Assembly (NCBI GenBank): GCA_020284085.1
Contig: JACEVL010000003.1
Span: 390,692-454,691, forward strand
Direction: 5' to 3'
Source: Aporrectodea caliginosa
Lineage: Eukaryota > Annelida > Clitellata > Crassiclitellata > Lumbricidae
DNA: 64,000 nt
The position numbers and the translations under genes were made by a program. Of this stretch, positions 20,500 to 32,580 are shown piece by piece; the first letter of the stretch is position 1, and each line of letters begins with the position of its first letter. The notes below the pieces were generated by a model. It worked only from the letters and a program-made list of their open reading frames with translations, did not search any database and was not told where the DNA came from.

Positions 20500-23275
20500 T
20501 CCTAATCACTCATTTCCTGCAAAAACTCTTTTCCCAGTGTTCACACTTCACACTAAACATTATTGTGAAGCCTAAATGCATTGGACAATTTGCATTGCAA
20601 GAGATGCTGTTATTTGGTCCTTGAAATAAAATACTTATCCTCTAAGTATGTGAAACCCATTTGTAGGGCCTAAAGAGAACCTTCAGTGCTATTCAAAAGG
20701 CCAATCACCCATCTGTTTCAATCACCACTGCCTAATTGGTAGCCCTTGAAACTTACCATTATTGTCAATGCAAAATCCATTGTACAAATGCATTGCAAGA
20801 TATACTGTTACTTGAGCTTTGAAATAAAAAACTTAGACCCTTAGTATGTGAAAGCCGTATTTATAGGTACTAAAGAGCACCCTTTGTGCTATAGAAACCG
20901 CCAAACACTCTTCTCTTTCAATTACCATTGTCTAGGTGGTAGCACCAAGAATATCACCATTGCCAATGCGAAATCCATGAACAAATGCATTGCAAGATAT
21001 ACTGTTACTTGACCTTTGAAATAATATACTTAGACCCTTAGTATGTGAAAGCCGTATTTAGGCACTAAAGAGCACCCTTAATGCTATCCAAAACGCCAAT
21101 CACCCACCACTTTCAATCACCATTTTCTAAGTGGTAGCATTTCAAGAATACCACTATTATCGGTGCAAGATTCATTGTTGAAATGCATTGCAAGATATAC
21201 TGTTACGTGACTCTTGAAATAAAATACTTAGACCCTAAGTATGTGAAAGCCTTATCTAGGGACTAAAGAGCATCCTTAGTGCTATATAAACTGCCAATCA
21301 CCCACCACTTTCAATCACCATTGTCTAAGTGGTAGTATTTCAACAATACCACTTCTTCCAATGCAATATCCATTGCACAAAATGCATTGCAACATATACT
21401 GTTACTTGACTCTTGAAATAAAATACCTAGACCCTAAGTATGTGAAAGACGTATCTGGGGTCTAAAGAGCACCCTTAGGGCTATCCAAAACGCCAATCAC
21501 CCACCACTTTCAGTAACCATTTTCTAAGTGGTAGTATTTCAAGAATACCAGTTTTTCCAATGCAATATCCATTGCACAAATGCATTGCAATATATACTGT
21601 TACTTGAATCTCGAAATAAAATACTTAGACCCTAAGTATGTGAAAGCTGTATCTAGGCACTAAAGAGCACCCGTAGTGCTATCCAAAACGCCAATCACCC
21701 ATCCTTTTGTATCACCACTGTCTAAGTGGTAGCCCTTCAAGAATACCACTTTTTCCAATGCAATATCCATTGCACAAATGCATTGCAACATATACTGTTA
21801 CTTGACTCTTGAAATAAAATACCTAGACCCTAAGTATGTGAAAGCCGTATATAGGGCCTGAAGAGCACCCTTGGTACTTGCCAAAACCACAATCACCCAG
21901 CTTTTTCAATCACCCTACTCTAAGTGCTCACACTTCAACTGAAACATTATTTTCAATGCAAAATACACTGTAGAAATGCATTGCAAGTAATGGTGTTACT
22001 GGACCGGTCCAATTAAGTACTTATCGTCTAAGTATGTGAAAGCCTTTTATAGGGCCTGAAGAGCACCCTTGGTACTTACCAAAACCACAATCACTCAGCT
22101 TTTTCAATCACCCTACTCTAAGTGCTCACACTTCAACTGAAACATTATTTTCAATGCAAAATACACTGTAGAAATGCATTGCAAGTAATGGTGTTACTGG
22201 ACCGGTCCAATTAAGTACTTATCGTCTAAGTATGTGAAAGCCTTTTATAGGGCCTGAAGAGCACCCTTGGTACTTACCAAAACCACAATCACCCAGCTTT
22301 TTCAATCACCCTACTCTAAGTGCTCACACTTCAACTGAAACATTATTTTCAATGCAAAATACACTGTAGAAATGCATTGCAAGTAATGGTGTTACTGGAC
22401 CGGTCCAATTAAGTACTTATCGTCTAAGTATGTGAAAGCCTTTTATAGGGCCTGAAGAGCACCCTTGGTACTTACCAAAACCACAATCACCCAGCTTTTT
22501 CAATCACTCTTCTATAAGTGCTGACCCTTCAACTGAAACATTATTGTCAAGGCAAAATACACTGTAGAAATCCATTGCAAATAGTGCTGTTACTGGACAC
22601 TTCAAATCAAGTACTCATCGTCTAAGTATGTGAAAGTCTTTTATAGGGGCTGAAGAGCACCCTTGGTACTTACCAAAACCATAATCACTTATCTCTTTCA
22701 ATCAGTATTCTCTAATTTCTGACCCTGCAACTGAAACATTATTGTTAAGCCAAAATACACTGTAGAAATGCATTGCAAGTAATGCTGGTAGGCTACTGGA
22801 CTCTTCCTGTTAAGTAATTATCGTCTAAGTATGTGAAAGCACTCTCTAGGGCCTAAAGAGAAACCTCTTTTGTAACCAAAACCACAATCATCTACCCATT
22901 TCAATCATTCTTCTCTAAGTGCTCACCCTACAAGTGAAACACTGTTTTCAAGCCAAAATGCACTGTAGAAATGCATTGCAAGAGATAGTGTTACTTGACC
23001 ATTTCGATAAAATACTTATTGTTTAGTTATGTGAAAGCCCTTTGTAGGGTATAAAACGAAGCATCTGTGCTAACCAAAACCGCAATCACCCACCTATTTC
23101 AATCGCTCTTCTCTATGTGCTCACCCTTCAAATGAAACATTATTTTCAAGTCAAAATACACTGTAGAAATGCATTGATAGTAACGCTGTTATTTCAGCGT
23201 CCAAATTGAATACTTATCGTATCAGTATGTGAAAGCTTTTTCTAGGACCTAAAGGCCACCCTTAATACTACTGAG
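20500..23275. repeat. 198-bp satellite array, about 14 units
   Basis: The landmark ATGCATTGCAA recurs at about 20590, 20790, 20990, 21187, 21386, 21585, 21779, 21977, 22174, 22372, 22572, 22770, 22975 and 23172. Other constants are AGTATGTGAAAGCC, AAAGAGCACCCTT and CAATCACCCA. Two subfamilies exist. The first half has TATACTGTTACTTGA and AGTGGTAG. The second has GTAGAAATGCATTG and GGACCGGTCCAATTAAG. Units at 21901, 22099 and 22297 are almost identical at an exact 198-bp step. There is no coding potential. Confidence 0.95.
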
Positions 23276-23441
23276 AGGTGCTTGAAAAGTCACATATAAA
23301 GAGTCTGTATCAATATCTACAGACATACATACTTGCTGAAATTATATGTGCAATATCGCTCATACATCATGCGTGCATACGGACACAAAATTTAATACAC
23401 ATGTATAAGCATATCGTACTTTTTTCTGTTGTATGTTACAG

Positions 23442-23581
23442 GTAAGCTTTCTGTCGAGTCGAGGTTGAAGGCATTCAAGCAAGACAGTATTGGGTATCAT
23501 GAAACGACTGATTACCATCTGTCTGGTCCTGCAGTTTTACTGGAATGGAAGGTGCAAGAAGCAGAGACTTTACTGATTTGA
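23442..23581 (+). CDS. Candidate exon, unknown (weak)
   Basis: Acceptor TTTTTTCTGTTGTATGTTACAG at 23441. The frame reads KLSVESRLKAFKQDSIGYHE, then TTDYHLSGPAVLLEWK, to a stop at 23579. A donor AAG|GTGCAAG inside, near 23550, is an alternative end. The residue composition looks coding but I recognise no family. It sits just after the satellite array. Confidence 0.25.
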
Positions 23582-24044
23582 AACTTTCTGCTGTTGTCTG
23601 GAGTAAGCATTCGAATGTAAATATATTTCTAGTCAAGCATGCTACGGTCCGTGTACTTCAGTTGTTGCCTTGGTTTCCTGCTCTAGAGAGATTCTTTCTG
23701 AAATTGGGTATCAGGGTGACGGAACAGTGAACTCAAGCCATTCACATTATTCACGATCCGTTCCTTTTACGTCATTCTTATCATTTTTGAAGAAGACAAT
23801 ATACTTGCCTGTGTCAGCTCGCTCTCCTCAGTGTGTTGTCATTTTGATAAAACTTTACTTGTTTAAATTGTTTATCCACCATAGACTGTCTCTCTCAGCA
23901 AAGCGACTGCCATTTCGACCTGATTACGACTTGGTTTTTGTGAGCCATTACTTGTTGCCTTGTACACTAGACATAAATAAGTGCTGAAGAGGTCAGTAAC
24001 TACAATTAGTTAATGTCCTACAGTTAACTGAGATACGTTCTATT

Positions 24045-24155
24045 CCAACGTCAGTACGGTTCTTTTTAGCCGTGCTGGAATCGGGACACTTCTCAGTAGT
24101 AGCCTTCAAGGGGTGCTATAAAATGTATGCAATGAATGAATGAATAAATAACTAT
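24045..24155 (+). repeat. CR1/L2-type LINE 3' end fragment
   Basis: CTCAGTAGTAGCCTTCAAGG, GGTGCTATAAAATG and then an AATG tandem tail: the same 3' boundary as at 16360 and 35050. Confidence 0.65.
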
Positions 24156-25298
24156 TAACAATAATAATACTTATAATAACTGAATGACTATGGCTGGTTT
24201 CATGGTGTATGCAGTTTTGTTATTGAATAGTAGTGAATGTCTGCATACATGTGCTAGTTTTGACATAGGCCTACCATTTAAACTATTGATATCTTGTTCT
24301 GTTTAACTGAAAATATGAAAATAATAGCAAATGAGTAACCTTACATGGAGTTCTTGTATGTGTTACTTGTATTGTATGTGATATTCAAGTGGGTGCAAAA
24401 TAATTAATACAACTTTATTGGATATTACCCTACTTTCAAAGTTCACACGTGTACTCATGACGATAAACAGAACATTTCTGGCTCGGGGCAATTAATTGAA
24501 GGACTTGCCTAAGGTCCTTAAACAGTGATCGCCTGAATGGAGGCTTGAATAGTCAATGTCTAGCAAAGTAAGCTGTCAACCTTGAGGTTGGGTATTTAAA
24601 TAGCTCATGTCATTTCGTTCTCAACGTACGACTGATCTGCATATCCACTGCCTCTCTGTCTAATGGACTGCCTTCTGGATATTAACCTGATTATGCGTTG
24701 TTTTTTGTATGTGCCATAGGTTGATGCCTTGAGCATTAGATAACAGTGGGGTAGAAGTTACTAAGTAATTAATTAAATCCAATCCCGGTTACATAGATAT
24801 GAAAACGTGTTCCATAAGCACCCCTTGCACACTAAGGACAATGACTGCAGACTTCTGTTTGCAAGATGAGGTGGAGAGAACCTCTCTCTTGCGCCATGAG
24901 CTTAAAACATAAATTCCGTTGCTGCATTGCCTGGTTGCCTTGAGGTCTCATCTTCTTTGTGATATTCTTATTTAAATACGGTACTGCATTGTATGTTCTG
25001 TGCGCTGAAATCAGTGTACTTAGTGAATGTTTTCAATTATAAATATGCCTTCATAATTATAAGAATAACGGATAATTAATTATATTATAATGTGTATATA
25101 ATCCACATATGTAGCTGAAATGCTCAATATAGCAATATTTAAATCACTTACAACAGTCAGCTGTAAGTACAAGATGTAAATGTTTTACCAGTATAGGCCT
25201 GGGTGTAGGAACAATTTTTCATTAGGATGTTAAATGTGCCTATTATGTGAATCAAAGGATTCTGTTTAACCTACCTGCTTTCGTCGTTACTGCTGCAG
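24156..25298. other. Intergenic, no gene seen
   Basis: AT-rich. GAAGGACTTGCCTAAGGTCC near 24500 resembles a conserved SINE/LINE tail block also seen in the SINE at 53890. Confidence 0.4.
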
Positions 25299-25422
25299 AT
25301 GCTGTTTGCATGAATGGCCCTACTTCATCAGCAAAGAAATGAGAATGAAGTGGAAGAGAATTTTAAGTGTGGCTTTGACAGGCAAGAATCACACTCTGTG
25401 GAAGCGTTATACTACAGTATAA
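25299..25422 (+). CDS. Candidate terminal exon (weak)
   Basis: Acceptor CTGCTTTCGTCGTTACTGCTGCAG at 25298. With phase 2 it reads CCLHEWPYFISKEMRMKWKR, then ILSVALTGKNHTLWKRY, to a stop at 25420. No homologue recognised. A one-base different phase stops after 14 codons. Unproven. Confidence 0.2.
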
Positions 25423-25489
25423 TAGTGGCCAATATATTCATGTGCTATTTCATTTTATAATATTTCCATTGTTGGATTGATAAAAGTAA

Positions 25490-25655
25490 TTTTTCCAATT
25501 AAATGGAAGCTGGACTGATGAAAAAAATTCTTGATGAAATGGAAGCTGGATTGATGATAGTTAACATGCACATAGGTACACTGCTTACTTACCAACGTCA
25601 AGTACGGCATTGAAGACATTAGAATAATTTAGCAACGTAAACTACGACTTTACCA
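25490..25655 (-). mobile_element. End of the minisatellite element family, reversed
   Basis: The complement closely matches 1720-1890: GTTTACGTTGCTAAATTATT, CTAATGTCTTCAATGCCGTA, then the TCATCAATCCAGCTTCCATT units. Only one end is visible. Confidence 0.7.
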
Positions 25656-27190
25656 AATAATGTTGCGAGCCGTTGTGCGGCATGCTTATCCGTAGTGACA
25701 AATGGCGCATACATTGTACTACACACCACAAGTGGAAGACTACAAGGTATGTATAACTTTGAACATTGCAAAGTCTGTTACCGCCGACAGAGTAGCAGTG
25801 GTGTAACAACCATATAAAGAGGGTGAACAAAGTCCAGAGGCCCCGAAGTCCCAAGGGCCCAAGTTTTCTAACTAAAGAAATTAATGTCTTTTTTTCAATT
25901 TTTTTAGTTCAGACTGCACTGCAGAGTCGAGCTATAGCCTGTATATGACGGATGCTTCATGATACATGATTATATCATACACAGGTCCACAGACATATAG
26001 GTCACCGGATTATGATGTGTCGGATTATGTGACTCACACTATTGAAGCAAACACTCAGTTGTATAAAAAAGATACGTTAACTTGGGTGCGCGCCAATAGA
26101 CCCAGCCTGTGCTATGCATGATTCTCTCTTTCACGTTTACAACCACTGCATTCCCCAAACGGTAGATAACTCATCTCGAGCGCTAAGAAATATGCCTGAA
26201 ATAATATCTGCCTTGTTCTCACTCACTCTCTGTCTGCCTGTCTCTCTGTCTCTGTTGGCTGTCGCAATGTCTCTGTCGCAATTCAGTGTCCCTCTGCAAG
26301 CCATGTGGCCTGTACACACCATAAGCCTACATAACTCCAGTCTCCAGTCTTCATGTTACTCGACGTTATATATAAGTAGCCTAGTCCTTCATGTTCACAA
26401 TACAGTCATTCGTTTACTTTTAAATATAATACCTAAAGACCTAAACGAAAATTATCAAAACAGCGAAAGACCATGATAGGAATGTACAGTTCTGGCAGTT
26501 AGAAAAGAGCAGAGAAAAAGTCAAGAGATGGAGGCTGCTTTTGTCAGTAGGCCTACACCTACCATCAATTCTTTAAGATGCAAATCTCAAGTCCCGATTC
26601 TTCCTGTAGCTGCAGCTGTTACGGATGTAGCTAGTCTACGCACTCTGCTGCTTTGAAGAAGCACCTTTTGTAATTTTAGTACTTATGTTATAATACTGTC
26701 TGGCCGTTCTGGCCGTACGCCTCTGTCTGTGTATACTGCATAATGTTGCTTGATTAATGACTTAAACGTTAAAGAATTCAGCCTTAAAATTATACTTCAA
26801 ATTTCGATAATAAAGATTTTCTCTTTTGTCGACAGTCGACCAGTCGTCTGGGGCAGTCGTCGTGGGGGGGGGTGGCATTCTGATAAAAAGAGGAGGGAAT
26901 GCTTCATAGGCGTAAGGGGGGATGGACGCCCCTGATTTCATAGAATTGTGTAAGTCCAGTTGTTAAGCCGTTCTGCTTTGAAACAGAGGTGTAACATTAA
27001 ATGCTTAAGCATGACAAATTCTTAGCATAAAATTAGCTAAAGAATTCCTGCAGCTGTGTCCTGCCATTTTAACTAACTATAGTCACTCTCCTGTGGATGA
27101 AGAACAAACATTATACTTTTTTGAGCAGCAATGAAATTAGGTTTTATATTTTTAAACACATATAAAAATTGATATTGTGTTGTCCATTTT
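25656..27190. other. Intergenic region upstream of the zinc-finger gene
   Basis: No supported exon. The frame at 26114-26476 is rich in Leu and Ser with no domain. GGGGGGGTGGCATTC near 26868 is a G-rich transposon-end-like patch. Confidence 0.4.
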
Positions 27191-27192
27191 AG

Positions 27193-27603
27193 CAAGTACA
27201 TGAAGAAGATGTGCTGCATTTCATCAAGAACACTACACTGGATTTATCTGGCTACAACTTTCATAAATGTCAACTATGTCATCTTTACTTAAAATCCTAC
27301 TGAACAATAGCATAAAGGTGTGCTATTCTATAAAGGTTGGATAGCTTCAGTTTTTCGTCAGAAGGTTTTACTCTGTGGCTAACTTCTTACTTTGATTGAA
27401 AAATAACTACTACTGACAGACGAAACATGAACCCTTTTTGTAAGCATCAAACACAAATTTGTTCAGAATCTGATTATTGGAGAAGCACATGCGAATTATG
27501 CAAAAAACTCAAAGATATCAAGTTCAGGTGATCATCAGAGAATTCATACTCGGGAAGTACAGTGAAATGATTAATTTAGTGACCACCCTGCGTAATTGCG
27601 AAC
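27193..27603 (+). pseudogene. Decayed upstream finger sequence of the zinc-finger gene
   Basis: After an acceptor-like TTGTCCATTTTAG (27192) the frame reads QVHEEDVLHFIKNTTLDLSG, then YNFHKCQLCHLYLKSY and a stop. Further on, STCELCKKLKDIKF and, one base shifted, DHQRIHTREVQ look like halves of C2H2 fingers broken by stops and a frameshift. They may be true exonic remains preceding the intact finger array. Confidence 0.5.
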
Positions 27604-30342
27604 ATGAGAACCCACACGGGAGAAAAACAATACAGGTGCCAGATATGTTATAAGTCATTTGATCAGGGCAATAATCTGAAAACTCACATGAGAACCCATA
27701 CTGGTGTGAAACCTTTCAGGTGCCAGCTATGTCAGAAATCATTTGCTAATAGTAGCACCCTGAAAATACACATGAGAACCCATACTGGTAAAAAACCATA
27801 CAGGTGCCAGTTATGTCAGAAAACGTTTAATGCGTGTGGTCATCTGAAAACACACATGAGAACCCATACTGGTGAAAAACCATACAGGTGCCAGTTATGT
27901 CAGAAAACGTTTAATGCGTGTGGTCATCTGAAAACACACATGAGAACCCATACTGGCGAGAAACCATACAAATGTCAGTTTTGTGAGAAATCAGTTGCTA
28001 AAGTAGGCGATTTGGTGGTACATACGAGAACACATACTGGCGAAAAACCATACAGGTGCCAACTATGTCGGAAATCATTTACTCAAGGTAGTGCTCTGAA
28101 AACGCACATGAGAACACATACTGGAGAGAAACCATACAAATGTGAGTTTTGTGAGAAATCAGTTGCTACACGAGGTGGCTTAGTGGTGCATATGAGGACC
28201 CATACTGGCGAAAAACCATATATGTGCCATATATGTCAGAAAACATTTGCTCAAGATCGTACTATGCAAATGCACATCAGAACCCATACTGGTGAAAAAC
28301 CATACAGGTGCCAGCTATGTCAGAAATCATTTATTCATGGTTGTTCTCTGAAGATGCATATGAGAACACATACTGGAGAGAAACCATACAAATGTCAGTT
28401 TTGTGAGAAATCAGTTGCTAAAGTAGGCGATTTGGTGGTGCATATAAGAACACATACTGGCGAGAAACCATTCAGCTGTCAGTTATGTCAGAAAACATTT
28501 GCTCATGGAAGTAGTATGAAAACACACATGAGAACCCATACTGGTGAAAAACCATTTCGATGCGCACTATGTCAGAAAACGTTTAATGAAAGTGGTCATC
28601 TGAAAACGCACATGAGAACCCATACTGGCGAGAAACCACACAAATGCCAGTTCTGTCAGAAATCATTTGCTCATCGTAGTAGTCTAAAAAAGCATAGGTT
28701 AGCACATACTGGAGAGAAACCATATATATGTCAGTTTTGTGAGAAATCATTTGGTGGTCGAAGTGACTTGGTGGTGCATACGAGAACACATACTGGTGAA
28801 AAACCATTCAGGTGCCAGTTATGTCAGAAAACATTTGCTCAAGGTGGTGATCTGAAAAAGCACATGAGAACCCATACTGGTGAAAAACCATACCGATGCG
28901 AGCTATGTCAGAAAACGTTTAATGAATGTGGTCATCTGAAAAAGCACATGAGAACACATACAGGCGAAAAACCATACAGGTGCCAGCTATGTAAGAAAAC
29001 ATTTGCTGAAAGTGGTTCACTGAAAACACACATGAGAACCCATGGTGGTGAAAAACTTTACATGTGCCAGTTTTGTCAGAAAACATTTTCTCAAAATGGT
29101 CATTTGAGAAGCCACATGAGAACCCATACTGGTGAAAAACCTTTTAGGTGCCAGCTATGTCAGAAATCATTTAGTCATGGTAGTTCTCTGAAAACGCACA
29201 TGAGAACACATACTGGAGAGAAACCATACAAATGTCAGTTTTGTGAGAAATCATTTGCTCAAAATGGTCATTTGAGAAGCCACATGACAACCCATACTGG
29301 CGAAAAACCATACAAGTGCCACTTATGTCAGAAAACCTTTGCTTGGCATTGTATGAAAAGACACATGAGAATCCATAGGGGTGAAAAACCGTACAGGTGC
29401 CAGCTATGTCATAAATCATATTCTGAAGACAGTACTCTGAAAAAGCACATGAGAACACATACCGGCGAAAAACCATACAGGTGCCAGTTATGTCAAAAAT
29501 CATTTACTCAAAGTGGTCATTTGAAAATGCACATGAGAACCCATACTAGTGAAAAACCATACAGGTGCCAGTTATGTCAGAAATCATTTATTCAAGGTGG
29601 TTCTTTGAAAACCCACGTAAGAACCCATACTGGCGAGAAACCATATAAGTGCCAGTTATGTCAGAAAACATTTTCTCAAGGTGGTCACATGGAAACACAC
29701 ATGAGAACCCATACTGGTGAAAAACCGTACATGTGCCAGATATGTCAGAAATCATTTGCTTCTCATACTATTCTGAAAATGCATATGAGAACCCATACGG
29801 GCGAAAAACCATACAGTTGCCAGTTATGTCAGAAATCATTTGCTTCTCATACTATCCTGAAAATGCACATGAGGACACATACTGGTGAAAAAACATACAA
29901 ATGTAAGTTTTGTAATAAAAGATTCACACAACTTGGAAATTTAAAGACACACAGAAGAACTCACGCAACTGAGAAGCAACACACGCACAATAAACCTTGT
30001 GCCAAAAGCTGTTCTTCAGCAAAGCAGTTTGAACTCCCTGCTGGAACACAGCCACAGGATCTTAAATCAGGAAGTCAAGTAACTGCCAACATTTCTGATC
30101 ATTTCATCGCGTCTAGTACTACCTGCCTCAGTGGAGTTACAGGTTCTTTACCGAAAATTAGAGATGAAGAATGTCTGTATATTAGTACATTCAAATCTCC
30201 TGTGGTTGCTATAGGGTCTTTGTCAAAATCTTTTGGATGCGGAATTTGTGACGGATTACATGCACAGGAGAAGGAGTTTCTAGAGCATTGTTCTAGTCAT
30301 CGATTTTCTCCACCAGACGACTTAGTTGCTGACCTGTTCTGA
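27604..30342 (+). CDS. Poly-C2H2 zinc-finger protein, 28 regular fingers
   Basis: A 912-codon uninterrupted exon. From residue about 10 to 795 it holds 28 Krueppel-type fingers, nearly all (Y/F)xCxxCxKx(F/V)xxxxxLxxHxRTH with TGEKP(Y/F) linkers. Predicted role: a sequence-specific nuclear DNA-binding protein. Finger 21 is one residue short. Fingers 17 and 23 have altered linkers (HGGEK, HTSEK). Fingers 3 and 4 are identical also at DNA level (84 bp). Fingers 5 and 10, and 26 and 27, carry the same helices. After the array come about 115 Ser- and Thr-rich residues ending in an atypical finger C-G-I-C-x12-H-x3-H. No KRAB, BTB or SCAN domain is present in the exon. The ATG at 27604 lies inside a linker (MRTHTGEK) and the frame is open only 7 codons further up, so the true start may be in an upstream exon. 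Copy-number change of fingers by unequal exchange is evident. Confidence 0.92.
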   Translation: MRTHTGEKQYRCQICYKSFDQGNNLKTHMRTHTGVKPFRCQLCQKSFANSSTLKIHMRTHTGKKPYRCQLCQKTFNACGHLKTHMRTHTGEKPYRCQLCQKTFNACGHLKTHMRTHTGEKPYKCQFCEKSVAKVGDLVVHTRTHTGEKPYRCQLCRKSFTQGSALKTHMRTHTGEKPYKCEFCEKSVATRGGLVVHMRTHTGEKPYMCHICQKTFAQDRTMQMHIRTHTGEKPYRCQLCQKSFIHGCSLKMHMRTHTGEKPYKCQFCEKSVAKVGDLVVHIRTHTGEKPFSCQLCQKTFAHGSSMKTHMRTHTGEKPFRCALCQKTFNESGHLKTHMRTHTGEKPHKCQFCQKSFAHRSSLKKHRLAHTGEKPYICQFCEKSFGGRSDLVVHTRTHTGEKPFRCQLCQKTFAQGGDLKKHMRTHTGEKPYRCELCQKTFNECGHLKKHMRTHTGEKPYRCQLCKKTFAESGSLKTHMRTHGGEKLYMCQFCQKTFSQNGHLRSHMRTHTGEKPFRCQLCQKSFSHGSSLKTHMRTHTGEKPYKCQFCEKSFAQNGHLRSHMTTHTGEKPYKCHLCQKTFAWHCMKRHMRIHRGEKPYRCQLCHKSYSEDSTLKKHMRTHTGEKPYRCQLCQKSFTQSGHLKMHMRTHTSEKPYRCQLCQKSFIQGGSLKTHVRTHTGEKPYKCQLCQKTFSQGGHMETHMRTHTGEKPYMCQICQKSFASHTILKMHMRTHTGEKPYSCQLCQKSFASHTILKMHMRTHTGEKTYKCKFCNKRFTQLGNLKTHRRTHATEKQHTHNKPCAKSCSSAKQFELPAGTQPQDLKSGSQVTANISDHFIASSTTCLSGVTGSLPKIRDEECLYISTFKSPVVAIGSLSKSFGCGICDGLHAQEKEFLEHCSSHRFSPPDDLVADLF

Positions 30343-30590
30343 ATTATGAATCCACATAATTACAGTTGAGATAAAGGAACAATGTTGTAGAAGTGCTGGG
30401 ATACGTACATTCATGGACAGTTACAATGTGTCGCTTTCATTTCAGAATGCTTAGACAACAGGCATTCTAGTGTAGAGAATCCAAATGTTCCTGCTTAAAC
30501 TAAAGGTACCACGTATCTTCGTACGTAATCTTGAGACTTTCGAATTTGCTGCAGTTCTTCAAAATGAAAGTTTTTGGTTCTGTGTCGATT
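30343..30590 (+). other. 3' flank of the zinc-finger gene
   Basis: Probably 3' UTR. No clear AATAAA is seen in this stretch. Confidence 0.35.
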
Positions 30591-30745
30591 TTCCGAAGGT
30601 TTGATAGTCCGAAGATTTTATAGTCCGACATTAATCCGACATACACAGTGGCGTAAATCATGGGGGGACAGAGGGGGACTGTCCCCCCCAAAGTTTTGAC
30701 TGGGGGGGACAGCAGTGTTGACTGTCCCCCCCAAAGTTAAACATT
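30590..30745. mobile_element. Two truncated transposon ends
   Basis: 30593-30650 has the phrase repeat CCGAAGGTTTGATAGTCCGA / AGTCCGACATTAATCCGAC, also found at the ends of the element at 45498. It is cut at 30654 by CAGTGGCGTAAATC, a hAT-like end followed by G- and C-rich blocks (GGGGGGACAG, CTGTCCCCCCC twice). No partner end was found for either. Confidence 0.5.
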
Positions 30746-31530
30746 TTTTCTAACAATTCTCAAAGAAACTCATCTGTAATGTGGCTCGGAATGCCTCTGT
30801 GTATTACAAAGAAGACTAGCATCGCGCTCATCCATCATCTAGGGTTGTACAGGTTACATCAATCAGCTCCAAGACTCGGTTGTCGCTTGAAACATGATCG
30901 TGTGTAGCAAGTTGTTGGGTCACAAAATTCCTCGTGCCTCGGAATTCCATCTTAGTCATCTGCTCTCGAGCTAGCTGGCAGCCTGGCCTCTGCATCATAT
31001 GCCTCCTCTGTCTCTGTCTGTCTGTCTGTGTCTCTCTCTCCTCATTTCTGTCTTTGTTTCTCTGTATTTACCGGGTAGTCTATCACTGCATCATTGTCGG
31101 CAGCCACGCACATACCGTAAGACCAACGGTTTAATATCGTTTTAATATTGTTCTTGATATTAAATTTGGTAACAAATCGAATGAGATAATATGATATTTG
31201 AAAGCAATCCCCCAACTTTCTCATATTTAATGGCCTTTTACTAGATGACATTATAATTAGTTGCTGAGTTTTAGGCCTATGTTGTCTATGTTTAGTTTTC
31301 GGACAAAGTTTACAATAATAAATCAACTTAATTACGTATTGATTATTGCCTCGCTTTATCTACTTTATATGACACGATAATTAATTGCTCATATATTCAA
31401 ATATTTTGTATATTGCATATGTTTAGTTTTCAGTCAGTGACACGCGTTATCATATGCCGTTAATTACAATCACTCTCTTGTCTTATTATCTCATTCGATT
31501 TGTTACACGTTTAAGGTTAATTAATAAATA
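30746..31530. other. Intergenic, no gene seen
   Basis: Contains a short CTGT/TCTC simple stretch near 31010-31060. Otherwise unremarkable AT-rich DNA. Confidence 0.4.
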
Positions 31531-31539
31531 AATGAATAT

Positions 31540-31645
31540 GAGAGTGGAGGTGAATTATAGAGGTGAATACCTCTCTGGGTGAAAGCCCCCAGAGGTGAAT
31601 CGTCCGGAGGTGAAACGTCCAGTCACCCCAGTGGTGAAATCCTCT
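31540..31645. repeat. GAGGTGAA phrase repeat
   Basis: GAGGTGAAT, GAGGTGAATACCTCT, CAGAGGTGAATCGTCC, GGAGGTGAAACGTCC and GTGGTGAAATCCTCTGG: short imperfect phrases, direct and inverted, of the kind seen at other element ends in this window. Confidence 0.5.
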
Positions 31646-31751
31646 GGAACCGAAATAAGAAACACTGAAGCTGTGCACATGTTTTCTTTTTAAGACAAGT
31701 TAGTGTCTTCTTTGTACATGTAACTCATATGGTAATAATCTGTGCATTGCA

Positions 31752-32580
31752 GCTCTGGATACAATGAAAGCATTTAATCGAGTCAACCATCTGAAATTGT
31801 TTGAATTGCTTATTAACAAAGGATTACCTGCAAGATTGGTTAAACTTGTTGTTGACTGGTATGGTAAGACCTTCAAAGTTTTAGAATGGAACAATACTCT
31901 GTCAAATCCGATTTCCATTAAAAATGGAATTATATAGGGCAGTATTCTTTTTCTGATCCTTTTTAATATGTGCTGATTTAATTATAAATGTTCTGGAAGT
32001 CTCAGATTTTGTTGCCACATTGTTCAAAGCTCTGTATGGTGCATTGTTTATGACAACGATACTATACTTCTATCTACCTCAGTATGTAGACTCCAAAAAA
32101 ATTATTGATACATGTGTTAAAAAAGGTGCAGAACTTGATGTAGGATAGTCATGTAACATATGATGACAACAAATCGAAGTTATTTTGTGTTTTTCTTTCT
32201 TGTAATAATCTGGTCCTTGGGATTAGAATAATTGAATAGGTGAAGAAATTGAAATATTTTGAATTATAATTTATCTCTTGTAAAAAGTTTAAAATCAGTG
32301 TACATGTTGCAATTCTCTGTTGCAATTGTCTGTTGCAAAACTTTTTATGCTTCTGCTAGCGCCATATTTTCTCATTTAAAATATGTTTCCGATCACGTGA
32401 AATAGAGATTGCTAGAATCTTTTGTCTTGCCCCTGTTAACTTATTCCGTAGAGGGTATTAACTTGCCAACAGCCCAGATGTGTCAGTTGAATGTGTGTTG
32501 GAATAATGTTTACAGAAAGATATTATTTTAACATGCATCAATGAGAATCTGTTAAAGACAGTCAATTTTATTCTAGTCGT
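31752..32580 (+). pseudogene. LINE reverse transcriptase remnant
   Basis: Reads DTMKAFNRVNHLKLFELL (RT motif A region, usually D.SKAFD.V.H), PARLVKLVVDWYGKTFKV, SNPISIKNGI (then a stop where the Q-G-S turn is expected), GSILFLILFNM, and later WCIVYDNDTILLSTS in place of IVYADDLILLS. The catalytic YADD has become Y-D-N-D. Later blocks (KKLKYF, SLVN-like) are scattered over three frames. Long dead. Confidence 0.75.

Noticed and set aside
20500..23275. CRISPR-like array
   Set aside because: The 198-bp units are continuous tandem repeats without unique spacers, and the genome is eukaryotic.
29171..29503. Minus-strand frames under the zinc-finger gene
   Set aside because: Periodic shadows of the 84-bp finger repeat.
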